Part shown: positions 1 to 7,539 of the stretch, piece by piece | How the letters are laid out: every line of letters begins with the position of its first letter | Numbering within the stretch: position 1 is the first letter of the stretch | Assembly (NCBI GenBank): GCA_963725415.1 | Contig: CAVRZY010000302.1 | Span: 1-14,993, forward strand | Direction of reading: 5' to 3' | DNA from: CAVRZY01 sp963725415 | GTDB lineage: Bacteria; Acidobacteriota; Terriglobia; Bryobacterales; Bryobacteraceae | DNA length: 14,993 bases | Program-made: the position numbers and the translations under genes | Notes under the pieces: generated by a model | What the model was told of the DNA's origin: nothing | The model's database searches: none | What the model saw: the letters and a program-made list of their open reading frames with translations, nothing else

Positions 1-84
1 CGCGCCGAAGGCGACTCCAAGAAGAGCGCCGGCCAGCAAGCCGCACAGGCCATCCTCAAACAGCTCATGGCGCACGCGGGGTAG
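1..84 (+). CDS. C-terminal fragment of an unidentified protein
   Basis: The window opens inside a reading frame that runs 27 codons to a TAG at 82-84. The visible tail is polar, rich in Ala, Gln and Lys, and looks helical (it includes SAGQQAAQAILKQL). No domain can be recognised from so short a piece, so no function is assigned. It converges on the GH127 gene, and the hairpin repeat starting three bases after the stop probably separates the two transcripts. That this is a real gene end is inferred from the open frame and the position of the repeat. Confidence 0.45.
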   Translation, partial: RAEGDSKKSAGQQAAQAILKQLMAHAG

Positions 85-86
85 GC

Positions 87-164
87 AGCTTGTAGCCTGC
101 CGCTTGTGGCCTGTGGGGGCGGAAGTGTGCGGAGCAACAAGCTACATGCTACAGGCCACGAGCT
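87..164. repeat. Imperfect hairpin repeat of the AGCTTGTAGC family, copy 1
   Basis: The left arm 87-114 and the right arm 137-164 are reverse complements at 21 of 28 positions, with a loop of about 22 bases. The arms are built from iterated TGTAGC(C/T)TG-like units. The same units form a second, better hairpin at 4011-4081. The element lies between two convergent genes and may act as a bidirectional transcription terminator (inference). The in-frame TAG that would end the extended GH127 frame (149-151) is supplied by the right arm. Confidence 0.7.
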
Positions 165-289
165 ATTTGCGGAAACGCCGTGATGCGCAGCTTCGCCGAG
201 CCGTAAGGGATCAGCGCCAGCCTCTCGACAGGCTTCTGGCTCGCGACCGGGCTCTGCGGTAGCGGGCCGGCCGAGCCGTTCACCAGCGT
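149..289 (-). other. Detached C-terminal tail of the GH127 protein beyond an in-frame TAG
   Basis: Directly after the TAG at 290-292 the same minus-strand frame stays open for 46 more codons to a TAG at 149-151. It encodes residues typical of the end of DUF1680/GH127 proteins, including PLPQSPV followed by LIPYGSAKLRITAFP. In relatives the residue at the stop position is, from memory, usually Trp (an IPEW-type motif), so one G-to-A change (TGG to TAG) would explain the break. The last three or four codons read into the hairpin repeat. Confidence 0.75.
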
Positions 290-2074
290 CTATTCGGGGA
301 TCCGGCGCCCTTTCACGCGGATCTCGACCGGCGCCCCGGCGGGGCTGAAGGGCATCTCAGCGACCCGTTTCTCGACTACTTTCGCCTTCCCCGCCCCGAG
401 CATGAGGCCGTAATTCCAGGGCGTGGCGGGATGCACTTCCCAGTCCGCCGCCGGGCCGATCTGCCGCAGCTTACGCCAGTCCTCGCCGATCTTCAGCGAA
501 AACACCAGCGGCCCGCGCTCCAGGGCCACCGAGTCGCCATACCAGCGGGAGGTGCGGACACGCATGGGGAAGGCGAGTTCGACACGATCGCCTTTCCTCC
601 AGGTGCGCTCCAGACGATGAAAGGTGCCGGGGCGAACGCCGGATACCCGCCTACCGTTTACCACCAGGCGCGTTCCTTCGGCCCACCCAGGAATCCGCAG
701 CACCAGCGGGAACGCGACCTGGGAATCCGGGTTCACGGTCAACCGCACCCGGTCGCGGAAAGGGTATTCGGTATCCTCGATGATCGCGACCCGCACGCCG
801 TTCCTTACTACCGCCCGCACTTCATTGGGCGCATAGGCGATGGCGGCGAGACCCTCGTCCGGCGTGGCCATCCATAGGCTCGCCGCCAGCTTGGGCCAGC
901 CCTGGTGGAAGTTCGATGTGCAGCAGCCGAAATTGGGCTCCAAGCCGAACAGGTTCGAATCCGGCCCGTTGGTGGTCCAGTGTCGCGGATAGCGGGTGCA
1001 CAGGACCTGGTTGGGCTGCTGGTCGTATTGATGCGCCCACATGTCCCCGCTGAAGGCGCCGGGCAGCGCGTTGAAGGCCATCTTCTCCAGGCGGTCGCCG
1101 AAGGCCGGGTCGCCCAGGATGGCCATCAGGTGCTCCAGCGAGAACATGCCCTCGACCACAGCGCACAGTTCGGTGCCCTGCGACGGATCCAAACCGGCGT
1201 AGTGTTCGTCGCCGCTGTGCACGCCGTTGGGCAACAAGTGGTAGCGGTCCATTTCCCGCAGAAGCTGGTAGATTGCCTCGCGGTCCAAACGCTCCCGCGA
1301 AATCTGCGACCACACCGCGGATGTTTTCAGAGCCATGGCGTTGTTGACCACGTGCGTTTTCAAGCTGGTCTGGCCTTTGCTCAGCTTCTCGCGGAACTGG
1401 AACTCGGCGAAGTGCGCTTTCCAATCGAAGCCCTGGGCGTGGAGTTTTCCTGCCAGTTCGAGCAGCCAGGGGCTGCCGGTTCGGTTGTAGAGCCAGAGCA
1501 GGCTGACCACCTCGTCGCCCCAGCGGTAGATGGCCCATTGCTTGAGCGGACGCGCGGACATTAAGCCGTTCTGGTACTGGCAATAGCGCTCCATCAGAGG
1601 AATAACGCGCGGGTCCCCGGTGGCTTCCTGGTACTGGGTCAGCACCTTGAGCATGATCATCAGCGGCCACCAGTCCTCGTTTTTGGGCGGGCCGATCGAG
1701 CCATCCCTCCGTTGATTGCTCAACGTCCAGCCCACCCACTTGTGGGCCTTGGCGATGAGTTTCGGATCCTCCAGCAAGAAGGCCAGGGGAACCAGCCCGT
1801 CCATGTAGTACGGCCCGCGCTCCCAGCTCTCGCCGGTGCCGCCCAGCCAGCCGCTGTCCGGCCCCACCGAGGGCCAGAACTCATCCAAATGGCCGCTCAA
1901 GCCGTCGGCCTGGATGCGTAGCTGCCGCAGCAGCCAGCCCTTCGGCTTGATCGAGCTGAGGGGGAGAGGATCGAAGGCATTCGGCGGCAGAGGGCTTCGG
2001 TTCCTGACCGGGGGCTGAACTTCCGCTGCCGGGCAGGTCGAGAATACAATAAGGGCGAGTACAGCGGCTCTCAT
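290..2074 (-). CDS. Secreted GH127-family (DUF1680) glycoside hydrolase, beta-L-arabinofuranosidase-like
   Basis: This 594-residue protein starts with an N-terminal signal peptide (about residues 1-17), followed by the all-alpha catalytic domain and C-terminal beta domains of family GH127. Characterised relatives such as bifidobacterial HypBA1 remove terminal beta-L-arabinofuranose with a Zn-bound cysteine nucleophile. The equivalent residues appear present: E302 and C304 in TELC, and the C384-C385 pair in GCCTSNFHQGWPK; E290 in GDEHY is a candidate acid/base. Substrate is inferred only from the family. The ATG at 2074 is preceded by a GGAGAG ribosome site five bases upstream. The annotated end is a TAG where the family continues; 46 conserved residues follow in frame (149-289), so the protein is probably about 641 residues or a C-truncated mutant. 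It is divergently oriented to rlmH. Confidence 0.9.
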   Translation of the reverse strand: MRAAVLALIVFSTCPAAEVQPPVRNRSPLPPNAFDPLPLSSIKPKGWLLRQLRIQADGLSGHLDEFWPSVGPDSGWLGGTGESWERGPYYMDGLVPLAFLLEDPKLIAKAHKWVGWTLSNQRRDGSIGPPKNEDWWPLMIMLKVLTQYQEATGDPRVIPLMERYCQYQNGLMSARPLKQWAIYRWGDEVVSLLWLYNRTGSPWLLELAGKLHAQGFDWKAHFAEFQFREKLSKGQTSLKTHVVNNAMALKTSAVWSQISRERLDREAIYQLLREMDRYHLLPNGVHSGDEHYAGLDPSQGTELCAVVEGMFSLEHLMAILGDPAFGDRLEKMAFNALPGAFSGDMWAHQYDQQPNQVLCTRYPRHWTTNGPDSNLFGLEPNFGCCTSNFHQGWPKLAASLWMATPDEGLAAIAYAPNEVRAVVRNGVRVAIIEDTEYPFRDRVRLTVNPDSQVAFPLVLRIPGWAEGTRLVVNGRRVSGVRPGTFHRLERTWRKGDRVELAFPMRVRTSRWYGDSVALERGPLVFSLKIGEDWRKLRQIGPAADWEVHPATPWNYGLMLGAGKAKVVEKRVAEMPFSPAGAPVEIRVKGRRIPE

Positions 2075-2173
2075 CGTTGCTCTCCGGAAAACGGAGTGTC
2101 AACTCCAGGAAACTAGGCCGGTTCCGTTTTCTGGTCCGAGTGACCGGGAGTTGCCCCCCCGGTTAGGGGTGCC

Positions 2174-2593
2174 ATGAAGGTCTACTTATACTACATCGGC
2201 AAGCCGCGTGACGCGAACGCCAACGCCATGGCCGGGGAGTATATCAAGCGGGCAGGACGCTATGCCCGGTGCGAGATGAGGGAGATCAAGCCGGAGCGCT
2301 TCGATCCCTGGGACCGGCACCCGGGGGCCACGAAGATCCTGCTGGACGCGGCGGGCCTTCCTCTGGATTCGGAGCAGTTCGCGGCGCTGGTGGCAAAAGC
2401 CGAGCAGCAGGCCCGCGAGCTGGTCTTTGTGGTCGGGGGCGCCGGCGGTCTGCCGCCCGGATGGCGCCAGCGCGCCGACCGGCTGCTCTCCCTTTCCGCG
2501 CTGACTCTCCCCCATGAGCTGGCCCGGGTGCTGCTGGCTGAGCAGATCTACCGCGCCTTCGCCGCCCTCCGCGGGCACCCCTACCCGCGGTGA
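2174..2593 (+). CDS. rlmH: 23S rRNA (pseudouridine1915-N3)-methyltransferase RlmH
   Basis: This SPOUT-class methyltransferase methylates N3 of pseudouridine 1915 in helix 69 of 23S rRNA, using S-adenosylmethionine and acting on assembled 70S ribosomes. The protein has 139 residues, slightly shorter than the usual 155 or so. The diagnostic blocks are visible: FVVGGAGGL (SAM-binding knot, about residues 85-93) and LSLSALTLPHELARVLLAEQ followed by IYRAFAALRGHPYPR at the C-terminus. The family's GADG is GAGG here, a minor variant. The ATG at 2174 follows a G-rich stretch (GGGGTGCC) that may serve as ribosome site. It is the first gene of a + strand run; the stop lies 17 bases before the cobO start, which suggests co-transcription. 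Confidence 0.93.
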   Translation: MKVYLYYIGKPRDANANAMAGEYIKRAGRYARCEMREIKPERFDPWDRHPGATKILLDAAGLPLDSEQFAALVAKAEQQARELVFVVGGAGGLPPGWRQRADRLLSLSALTLPHELARVLLAEQIYRAFAALRGHPYPR

Positions 2594-2610
2594 CATGCTA
2601 CCCTGAGACG

Positions 2611-3146
2611 ATGGAGGACCCCCCCGGCCTTCTCATGGTCTTTACGGGAGATGGCAAGGGGAAGACGTCCGCGGCCATGGGCACGGCCCTGCGGGCCGTG
2701 GGCCAGGGCTTCAAGGTGCTCATGATCCAGTTCATCAAAGGCTCCTGGCACTACGGAGAGCTGAACAGCAGCCGGATGCTCGGGGAGGCCTTCCAGATCC
2801 GGCCCATGGGGCGCGGCTTCGTCAAGGTCGGAACCGCGAAACCCGACCCGGAGGATGTCCGCCTGGTCGAACAGGCCTGGGCCGCGGCTCAGGAGGCCAT
2901 GCGCTCCGGCGGCTACGATCTTTTGATCTTGGACGAAATCAACTACGCGATCCATTACGGCATGCTCTCGGATCGACAGTGTGTTGAAAGGGCTGGCGGA
3001 GCGGCCCAGGCGGCTGCACGTCATCTGCACCGGGCGGAACGCTCATCCCGGGCTGATCGAGGCGGCTGACCTGGTCAGCGAAATGAAGGAGATCAAGCAC
3101 CCGTTCCACGATGGGGATCACATCGGTGCGCGGGATCGATTACTGA
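2611..3146 (+). CDS. cobO: Cob(I)alamin adenosyltransferase, CobO/BtuR type (frame broken twice)
   Basis: The enzyme transfers adenosyl from ATP to the cobalt of corrinoids, the last activation step to adenosylcobalamin or its salvage. The N-terminus carries the Walker A-like P-loop FTGDGKGKTSAAMG, then a FIKGSW block, and the Walker B-like LLILDEIN. The frame then breaks near 2969-2971 (one extra base) and resumes as LKGLAERPRRLHVICTGRNA and LIEAADLVSEMKEIKHPF. A second extra G in the run 3113-3116 must be removed to give the family ending ITSVRGIDY and a TGA at 3144-3146. Corrected length is 177 residues, normal for the family. I chose ATG 2611 over a GTG at 2590, which would overlap rlmH. 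The stop lies eight bases before accD. The breaks are more likely sequence errors than decay. Confidence 0.88.
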
Positions 3147-3154
3147 TCGTCATC

Positions 3155-4010
<856 letters not shown>

Positions 4011-4033
<23 letters not shown>

Positions 4034-4081
4034 CTTGTGGGCCGTGTGCTGCCATGGGCTACAAGCTACAGGCTACAAGCT
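4011..4081. repeat. Hairpin repeat of the AGCTTGTAGC family, copy 2
   Basis: Iterated TGTAGC units on the left (AGCTTGTAGC, then CGTAGCCTGTAGCTTGT) are matched by the reverse complement GGGCTACAAGCTACAGGC on the right, giving a long near-perfect hairpin with a loop of about 12 bases (GTGTGCTGCCAT). It overlaps the 3' end of accD, whose TAG at 4031-4033 lies in the left arm, and ends about 21 bases before the next gene. It is the same family as the element at 87-164. A terminator or mRNA-stabilising role is inference. Confidence 0.8.
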
Positions 4082-4102
4082 GGAGGCTCAGGAGTAAGAC
4101 TC

Positions 4103-5667
4103 ATGCGACTCATTTTGATTTTGTGCCTCACGGCTGCGCTCCACGCAGCCGATTACGATCTGCTCATCCGCAACGCACGCGTCATCGACGGGACGGGCAA
4201 TCCCTGGTTCCGCGCCGACGTGGGAATCAAGGACGGCAAGATTGCGGCCATCGGCCGGCTCTCGCAGGCCACCGCGACGCGCGAACTGGATGCCAGGGAG
4301 CGCGTGCTGGCGCCGGGCTTTATCGACATCCATACGCATGTCGAAGGCGAGGTCGAGAAGGTGCCCGGCGCCGACAACTACGTCATGGACGGCGTGACCA
4401 CTGTGGTCACGGGCAATTGCGGCGGCTCCTACCGGAACCTGGCGGAGGCCTTCGCGCGCCTGGAGAAGCAGGGCATCGGCCTGAACCTGGCCTCGCTGAT
4501 CGGCCACAACACCGTGCGAAGCCAGGTCATGGGCGCCGCCAACCGGCAGGCCACGCCGGAGGAGATCGTCAAGATGCAGGAGCTGGTCGAGAAAGGCATG
4601 CGCGAGGGAGCGATTGGGCCTCTCGACCGGCCTGATCTACATCCCCGGGACCTACGCCAACACCGAGGAAGTGGTCGCGCTGGCCAAAGCGGCAGCCAAG
4701 TACGGCGGCATTTACGCCAGCCACCTGCGCGATGAAGGCGAGCGCGGGCTGGCAGCCATCGAGGAAGCGGTGCGGGTGGGCAGGGAGGCGCGTCTCCCGG
4801 TCGAGCTTGCGCATTTCAAGGTCGATAACAAGCGCCTGTGGGGCTCCAGCGCGAAGAACGTCGGCCTGATCGAGAAGTCCCGGCGCGAAGGCGTGGACGT
4901 GACGGTGGACCAGTACCCCTACGACCGCTCCAGCACCGGCATCGGCATCCTGCTTCCAAGCTGGGCCTTGGCGGATGGCGAGCAGAAAGTCAAGGAGCGC
5001 CTGGCCGACCCGCCCACCCGCGCCCGCATCGCCAAAGAGATGGAGCAGATGATCAAGCGCCTGGGCCACAAGGACTACTCCTACGCCGTGGTGGCCTCTT
5101 GCCAGTTCGACCACTCGCTGGAGGGCAAGAGCATCCGCGAGATCAACCTGCTGAAGGGGCGGAAGAAGAAACTGAAGTACGAGATCCAGACCGTCCTGGA
5201 CCTGATGGCGCAGGGCGGGGCCTCGATGGTCTATCACTCGATGAGTGACAAGGACGTCGAGCGCATTATGCGCTATCCGTTTACCGCAGTGGGCAGCGAC
5301 GGCGGAATCCGCGAATTCGGCGTCGGCGTGCCGCACCCGCGCTCCTATGGCACCCGGGCGCGCGTGCTGGCTGAGTATGTGCGCAACCGCGGGGTCCTCA
5401 CCCTGGAGGACGCTATTCGCAAGATGACCTCCCTGCCCGCTCGTACCATTGGGCTTCCGCGACCGGGGCTTGGTGCGCGAGGGATACGCCGCCGACCTGG
5501 TCCTGTTCGATCCGGCCCGCGTCCAGGATAAGGCCACTTTCCTCAAACCGCACCAGTTCTCGGAAGGCTTCGACCTGGTGCTGGTCAACGGGCAGCCGGT
5601 GGTCGACAACGGCAAGCTCACCGGCGCGCGCTCAGGCCGCGTGCTGCGGCACATGGGCAATCCCTAA
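4103..5667 (+). CDS. Secreted D-aminoacylase-like metal-dependent amidohydrolase (frame broken twice)
   Basis: This is an N-acyl-D-amino-acid deacylase family protein (amidohydrolase superfamily, TIM barrel with small beta domain). Relatives hydrolyse N-acyl-D-amino acids or related amides. The first 17 or so residues form a signal peptide ending ALHA, so it is probably exported. Likely metal ligands in corrected numbering are H77 and H79 (DIHTH), C106 (TGNCGGS), H207 (ASHLRDE) and H237 (LAHFK), with catalytic Asp D399 (VGSDGG). Frame breaks occur at about 4611-4619 and 5446-5454, both at an identical ATTGGGC; removing one base at each yields 520 residues and the usual motifs (GLSTGLIYIPGTYA; DRGLVREGYAADLVLFDP). 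ATG 4103 is chosen for the AGGAG about eight bases upstream and for the signal peptide. The exact substrate is unknown. Confidence 0.88.
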
Positions 5668-5712
5668 GTACTGCCTTTCGGAAATCCGGTAACGTATGGC
5701 TGAGACAACTCC

Positions 5713-5822
5713 GTGGGGCGGGCTATCCAGCCTGCAAGCCGGCAGTCCTGCCGGCTTACCTGGGCTGAAGCCCACAGAAGCCGAGTGGACACTGCGCTCG
5801 CAGGCAGGACTGCCCACCCTAC
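5713..5822. repeat. Inverted-repeat element with internal hairpins (left side of accessory segment)
   Basis: The outer arms 5713-5735 and 5800-5822 are reverse complements at 17 of 23 positions. Inside are a perfect 10-bp stem with a two-base loop (AAGCCGGCAG 5736-5745 with CTGCCGGCTT 5748-5757) and a smaller hairpin, TGGGCT-GA-AGCCCA, at 5761-5774. The GTGGG and CAGCCTG wording resembles the element at 8980-9112. It is probably a dispersed, non-autonomous palindromic repeat; a terminator role for the upstream gene is possible. Confidence 0.65.
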
Positions 5823-5921
5823 GCTCGGCCCGGAATACGTGAGTGGATTTGCGAAACGCAGTACTAAGATTCACTCCTGCCGACTCGCATTGCTGCCATG
5901 AGGATCGTGCCACCTGCTTGC

Positions 5922-5996
5922 TCCTCGGCAACTCGATGGTAGAGTATGCGGCTATCAACCGAAGGGTTGCAGGTTCAAGTCCCGCCCGGGGAGCCA
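5922..5996 (+). tRNA. tRNA-Asn-like gene with AUC anticodon, possibly a pseudo-tRNA
   Basis: The sequence folds as a full cloverleaf. The acceptor TCCTCGG pairs with CCGGGGA (one T-G wobble), followed by discriminator G and an encoded CCA. The D arm is ACTC-GATGGTA-GAGT, the anticodon loop CTATCAA, the variable loop GGGTT and the T loop TTCAAGT. Acceptor, discriminator and overall wording match bacterial tRNA-Asn, but the anticodon position reads ATC instead of GTT. The anticodon stem has a G-A mismatch (28-42) and the T stem an A-C mismatch (51-63). Either it is a decaying tRNA-Asn copy or a variant that could read GAU codons. Decay is more likely given two stem mismatches. It lies at the left edge of the accessory segment. 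Confidence 0.6.
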
Positions 5997-6060
5997 CCCC
6001 AGTTTCGCTGTTTGCTGGTTTTGCTCTTCTGCTTCTTGAACTTGCCAGTTCGAGCGCTCA

Positions 6061-6133
6061 TGATACCCCAGTCGAGACTCGAACCGGCCACCTCACCAGG
6101 ACCGTTGTTCGATTTACCAGATCGCTTCCGAGT
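6061..6133 (-). tRNA. Degenerate tRNA-like sequence (probable pseudo-tRNA)
   Basis: On the minus strand there is a perfect four-base D stem with a seven-base loop (CGAT-CTGGTAA-ATCG), a consensus T loop, TTCGAGT, and an outer acceptor stem of four pairs (ACTC with GGGT), ending A-TCA where a CCA would be expected. The anticodon arm is about two bases short and does not pair, and the T stem is mostly broken. It reads as the decayed remains of a tRNA facing the tRNA-Asn-like copy. Confidence is limited because only half of the cloverleaf is supported. Confidence 0.35.
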
Positions 6134-6201
6134 GGACCGTGATGAGACCGGAGTCGCACCACCTTCCGGATCATTGGTAAGGATGAGGCTAAAACGGGCA
6201 T

Positions 6202-6933
6202 CTATCTCGCCCGTTCCCCCGTTGGGAAAATGGCGATCACTTTGCCCAGAAAAAAGTCCTCAGAAACCGGCCCGAACTCACGCGAATCAAAGCTGCCATC
6301 GCGATTATCGCCGAGCAGGAAGTATTGGCCATCTGCTAGCCGAGTCGGTGGATGATTTCGGTTCTCACTCTTCCCGGGAGTATATGTGATCCAATGCCCA
6401 TCCTCGTTTTCCACGATGGACCCTATCGGATGCGCTTTGGGAACCCATGTGAATTCCCCTGGATTGAGAGCCTTCACGGAAAGGGCCCGACCGTCGATCA
6501 GGACACGGTTTTCTTGCAGTTCGATAGTCTCTCCAGGAAGGCCCATGATTCGCTTGAAGAACGCACCTTTCAGCCGAGAGTTGTTCGGGATTTGCAGGCA
6601 AACGAAGTCGCCCCTTTTGGGTGAACCAGTCCGAAAAAGCTTCGCGTTCGAATAAGGCACCTTCAGAATATAGGCGGCGTTGTTCACGACAATCTTGTCC
6701 CCCAATAGGACCGTGGGAATTTCTGACCCGCCGACTATCGTATAGGCCCGCAGGTAAGCGGGGACCAAGCCCAGTGCGGCCAAAACAAACAGGAACGCGA
6801 GGACGTGTCTCTTTAACCCGGCGAGCATGACGGCATTATAGACGAGCACACAGGCAGAAGAGTTCAGCCATGCCAGAAAACGCCGTTTGGAGTGGATCTC
6901 GAACGGCGGATGGTTAAGAGGGGCGTTCAACAT
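6202..6933 (-). CDS. lepB: Signal peptidase I (LepB-like, family S26A)
   Basis: A membrane-anchored serine protease that removes signal peptides from secreted proteins. A hydrophobic anchor (about residues 43-60) is followed by the catalytic serine S70 in GGSEIPT (the family's SMxPT, with E for M), the catalytic lysine K127 in FFKRIMGLPGE, and the box-E motif GDNRDGSFDSREFGPV (208-223). The 243-residue form has about 35 N-terminal residues with a second, weaker hydrophobic stretch and no obvious ribosome site. An alternative ATG at 6826-6828 would give 208 residues and is preceded by TATAAT six bases upstream, consistent with a leaderless transcript. It lies alone in the accessory segment, ending beside the tRNA-like sequences, and may be an extra copy rather than the housekeeping lepB (inference). 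Confidence 0.9.
   Translation of the reverse strand: MLNAPLNHPPFEIHSKRRFLAWLNSSACVLVYNAVMLAGLKRHVLAFLFVLAALGLVPAYLRAYTIVGGSEIPTVLLGDKIVVNNAAYILKVPYSNAKLFRTGSPKRGDFVCLQIPNNSRLKGAFFKRIMGLPGETIELQENRVLIDGRALSVKALNPGEFTWVPKAHPIGSIVENEDGHWITYTPGKSENRNHPPTRLADGQYFLLGDNRDGSFDSREFGPVSEDFFLGKVIAIFPTGERAR
6835..6840 (-). promoter_or_regulatory. TATAAT -10-like box ahead of an internal lepB ATG
   Basis: A perfect TATAAT on the minus strand ends six bases before the in-frame ATG at 6828. That spacing fits transcription starting at or next to the start codon. No good -35 hexamer is visible at 16-19 bases. It also lies inside the longer lepB frame, so chance is possible. Confidence 0.35.
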
Positions 6934-7539
6934 GGACGCCCGGTCCGGCCGGCCGCTCCGGTAGAGCCGTGGTGTGTCGAGCTACCAAGCGCGGCATGGG
7001 ATCCAGCACACACCGTTTCTTGGGCTGCAAACGTTCGAAACGTTTCCAGTGTGGGGAGCCAAACGTCTTCTCGAAGTTCTCCCCTCCCCGTTCGTTAGCG
7101 CCGCCCCGTGGCGCGCAACCCGCCAAAGGCCAAGCACTTCGCGCCTTCCGGTCCTCTCTGTTTCATCGGCAGTTCCCCTTGGCGTGCCAAACGCGCGCCT
7201 CTTCCACATCACCGCAGGCCCTTCCTCACGGTCTCTGCCCCGATTCTCTGCATTTGGTTAACGGCCGCGCGCGATCGACCCACCCCACGTCGGACGTCTT
7301 CCACACGGCCCGGGCCACAATGGTTAACGAGCCTGGAAGAAGGCGTGTGGAACATCAGGCTCGACCTGTGCCGACAACAGCCCCGACCAAAAGCACCCAA
7401 AGAGGAGCGTCCCTCAACTAACCCAAGCGCGTTCACTTCTGGCATTGGGATTTCTCCCCATGGATCAGCGTACGAGGACTTGAGGCTCGTGGGCTGGTGC
7501 GTGCCAGCGCTTTCACTCGCGATCCCACGGGCCACTTAG
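6934..7539. other. 606-base stretch without a convincing gene
   Basis: Several frames are open on both strands, but none shows a recognisable domain, ribosome site or coherent codon use. The best minus-strand candidates are about 7209-7535 (108 codons) and 6914-7126 (70 codons, containing FEKTFGSPHWKRFERL). The stretch contains two of the window's four minus-strand TTAACCA heptamers and a segment (7290-7327) similar to the start region of the hypothetical gene at 8025. It may be decayed coding sequence or carry an uncharacterised RNA; I cannot tell which. Confidence 0.4.

Larger units (their letters stand above)
5668..6201. other. Non-coding stretch with inverted repeats and tRNA-like sequences
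   Basis: No convincing protein gene lies between the amidohydrolase stop and the end of lepB. The stretch holds a 110-base inverted-repeat element (5713-5822), a tRNA-Asn-like sequence (5922-5996) and a degenerate minus-strand tRNA-like sequence (6061-6133). Short open frames here have compositions typical of translated non-coding DNA. Confidence 0.6.

Noticed and set aside
822..1739. 305-codon minus-strand frame inside the GH127 gene
   Set aside because: Arg/Gly/Ala-rich shadow frame overlapping a well-supported gene; no domain.
4569..5660. 363-codon minus-strand frame opposite the amidohydrolase
   Set aside because: Antisense shadow in GC-rich DNA; low-complexity LDLVLQFL/HHGVGVVLV wording and no motif.
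6138..6190. Third tRNA-like sequence on the minus strand (GGTGCGACTCC T-arm-like)
   Set aside because: D-arm and T-arm-like parts point in opposite orientations and the stems do not pair.
6955..7005. Possible tRNA-Asp fragment (GCTC-CGGTA-GAGC and a loop reading GTC)
   Set aside because: D and anticodon arms can pair, but the D loop is too short, the T loop lacks TTC and the acceptor does not pair; likely chance.
6969..7421. 150-codon + strand frame in the gene-poor stretch
   Set aside because: Composition typical of translated non-coding DNA, no ribosome site, no domain.
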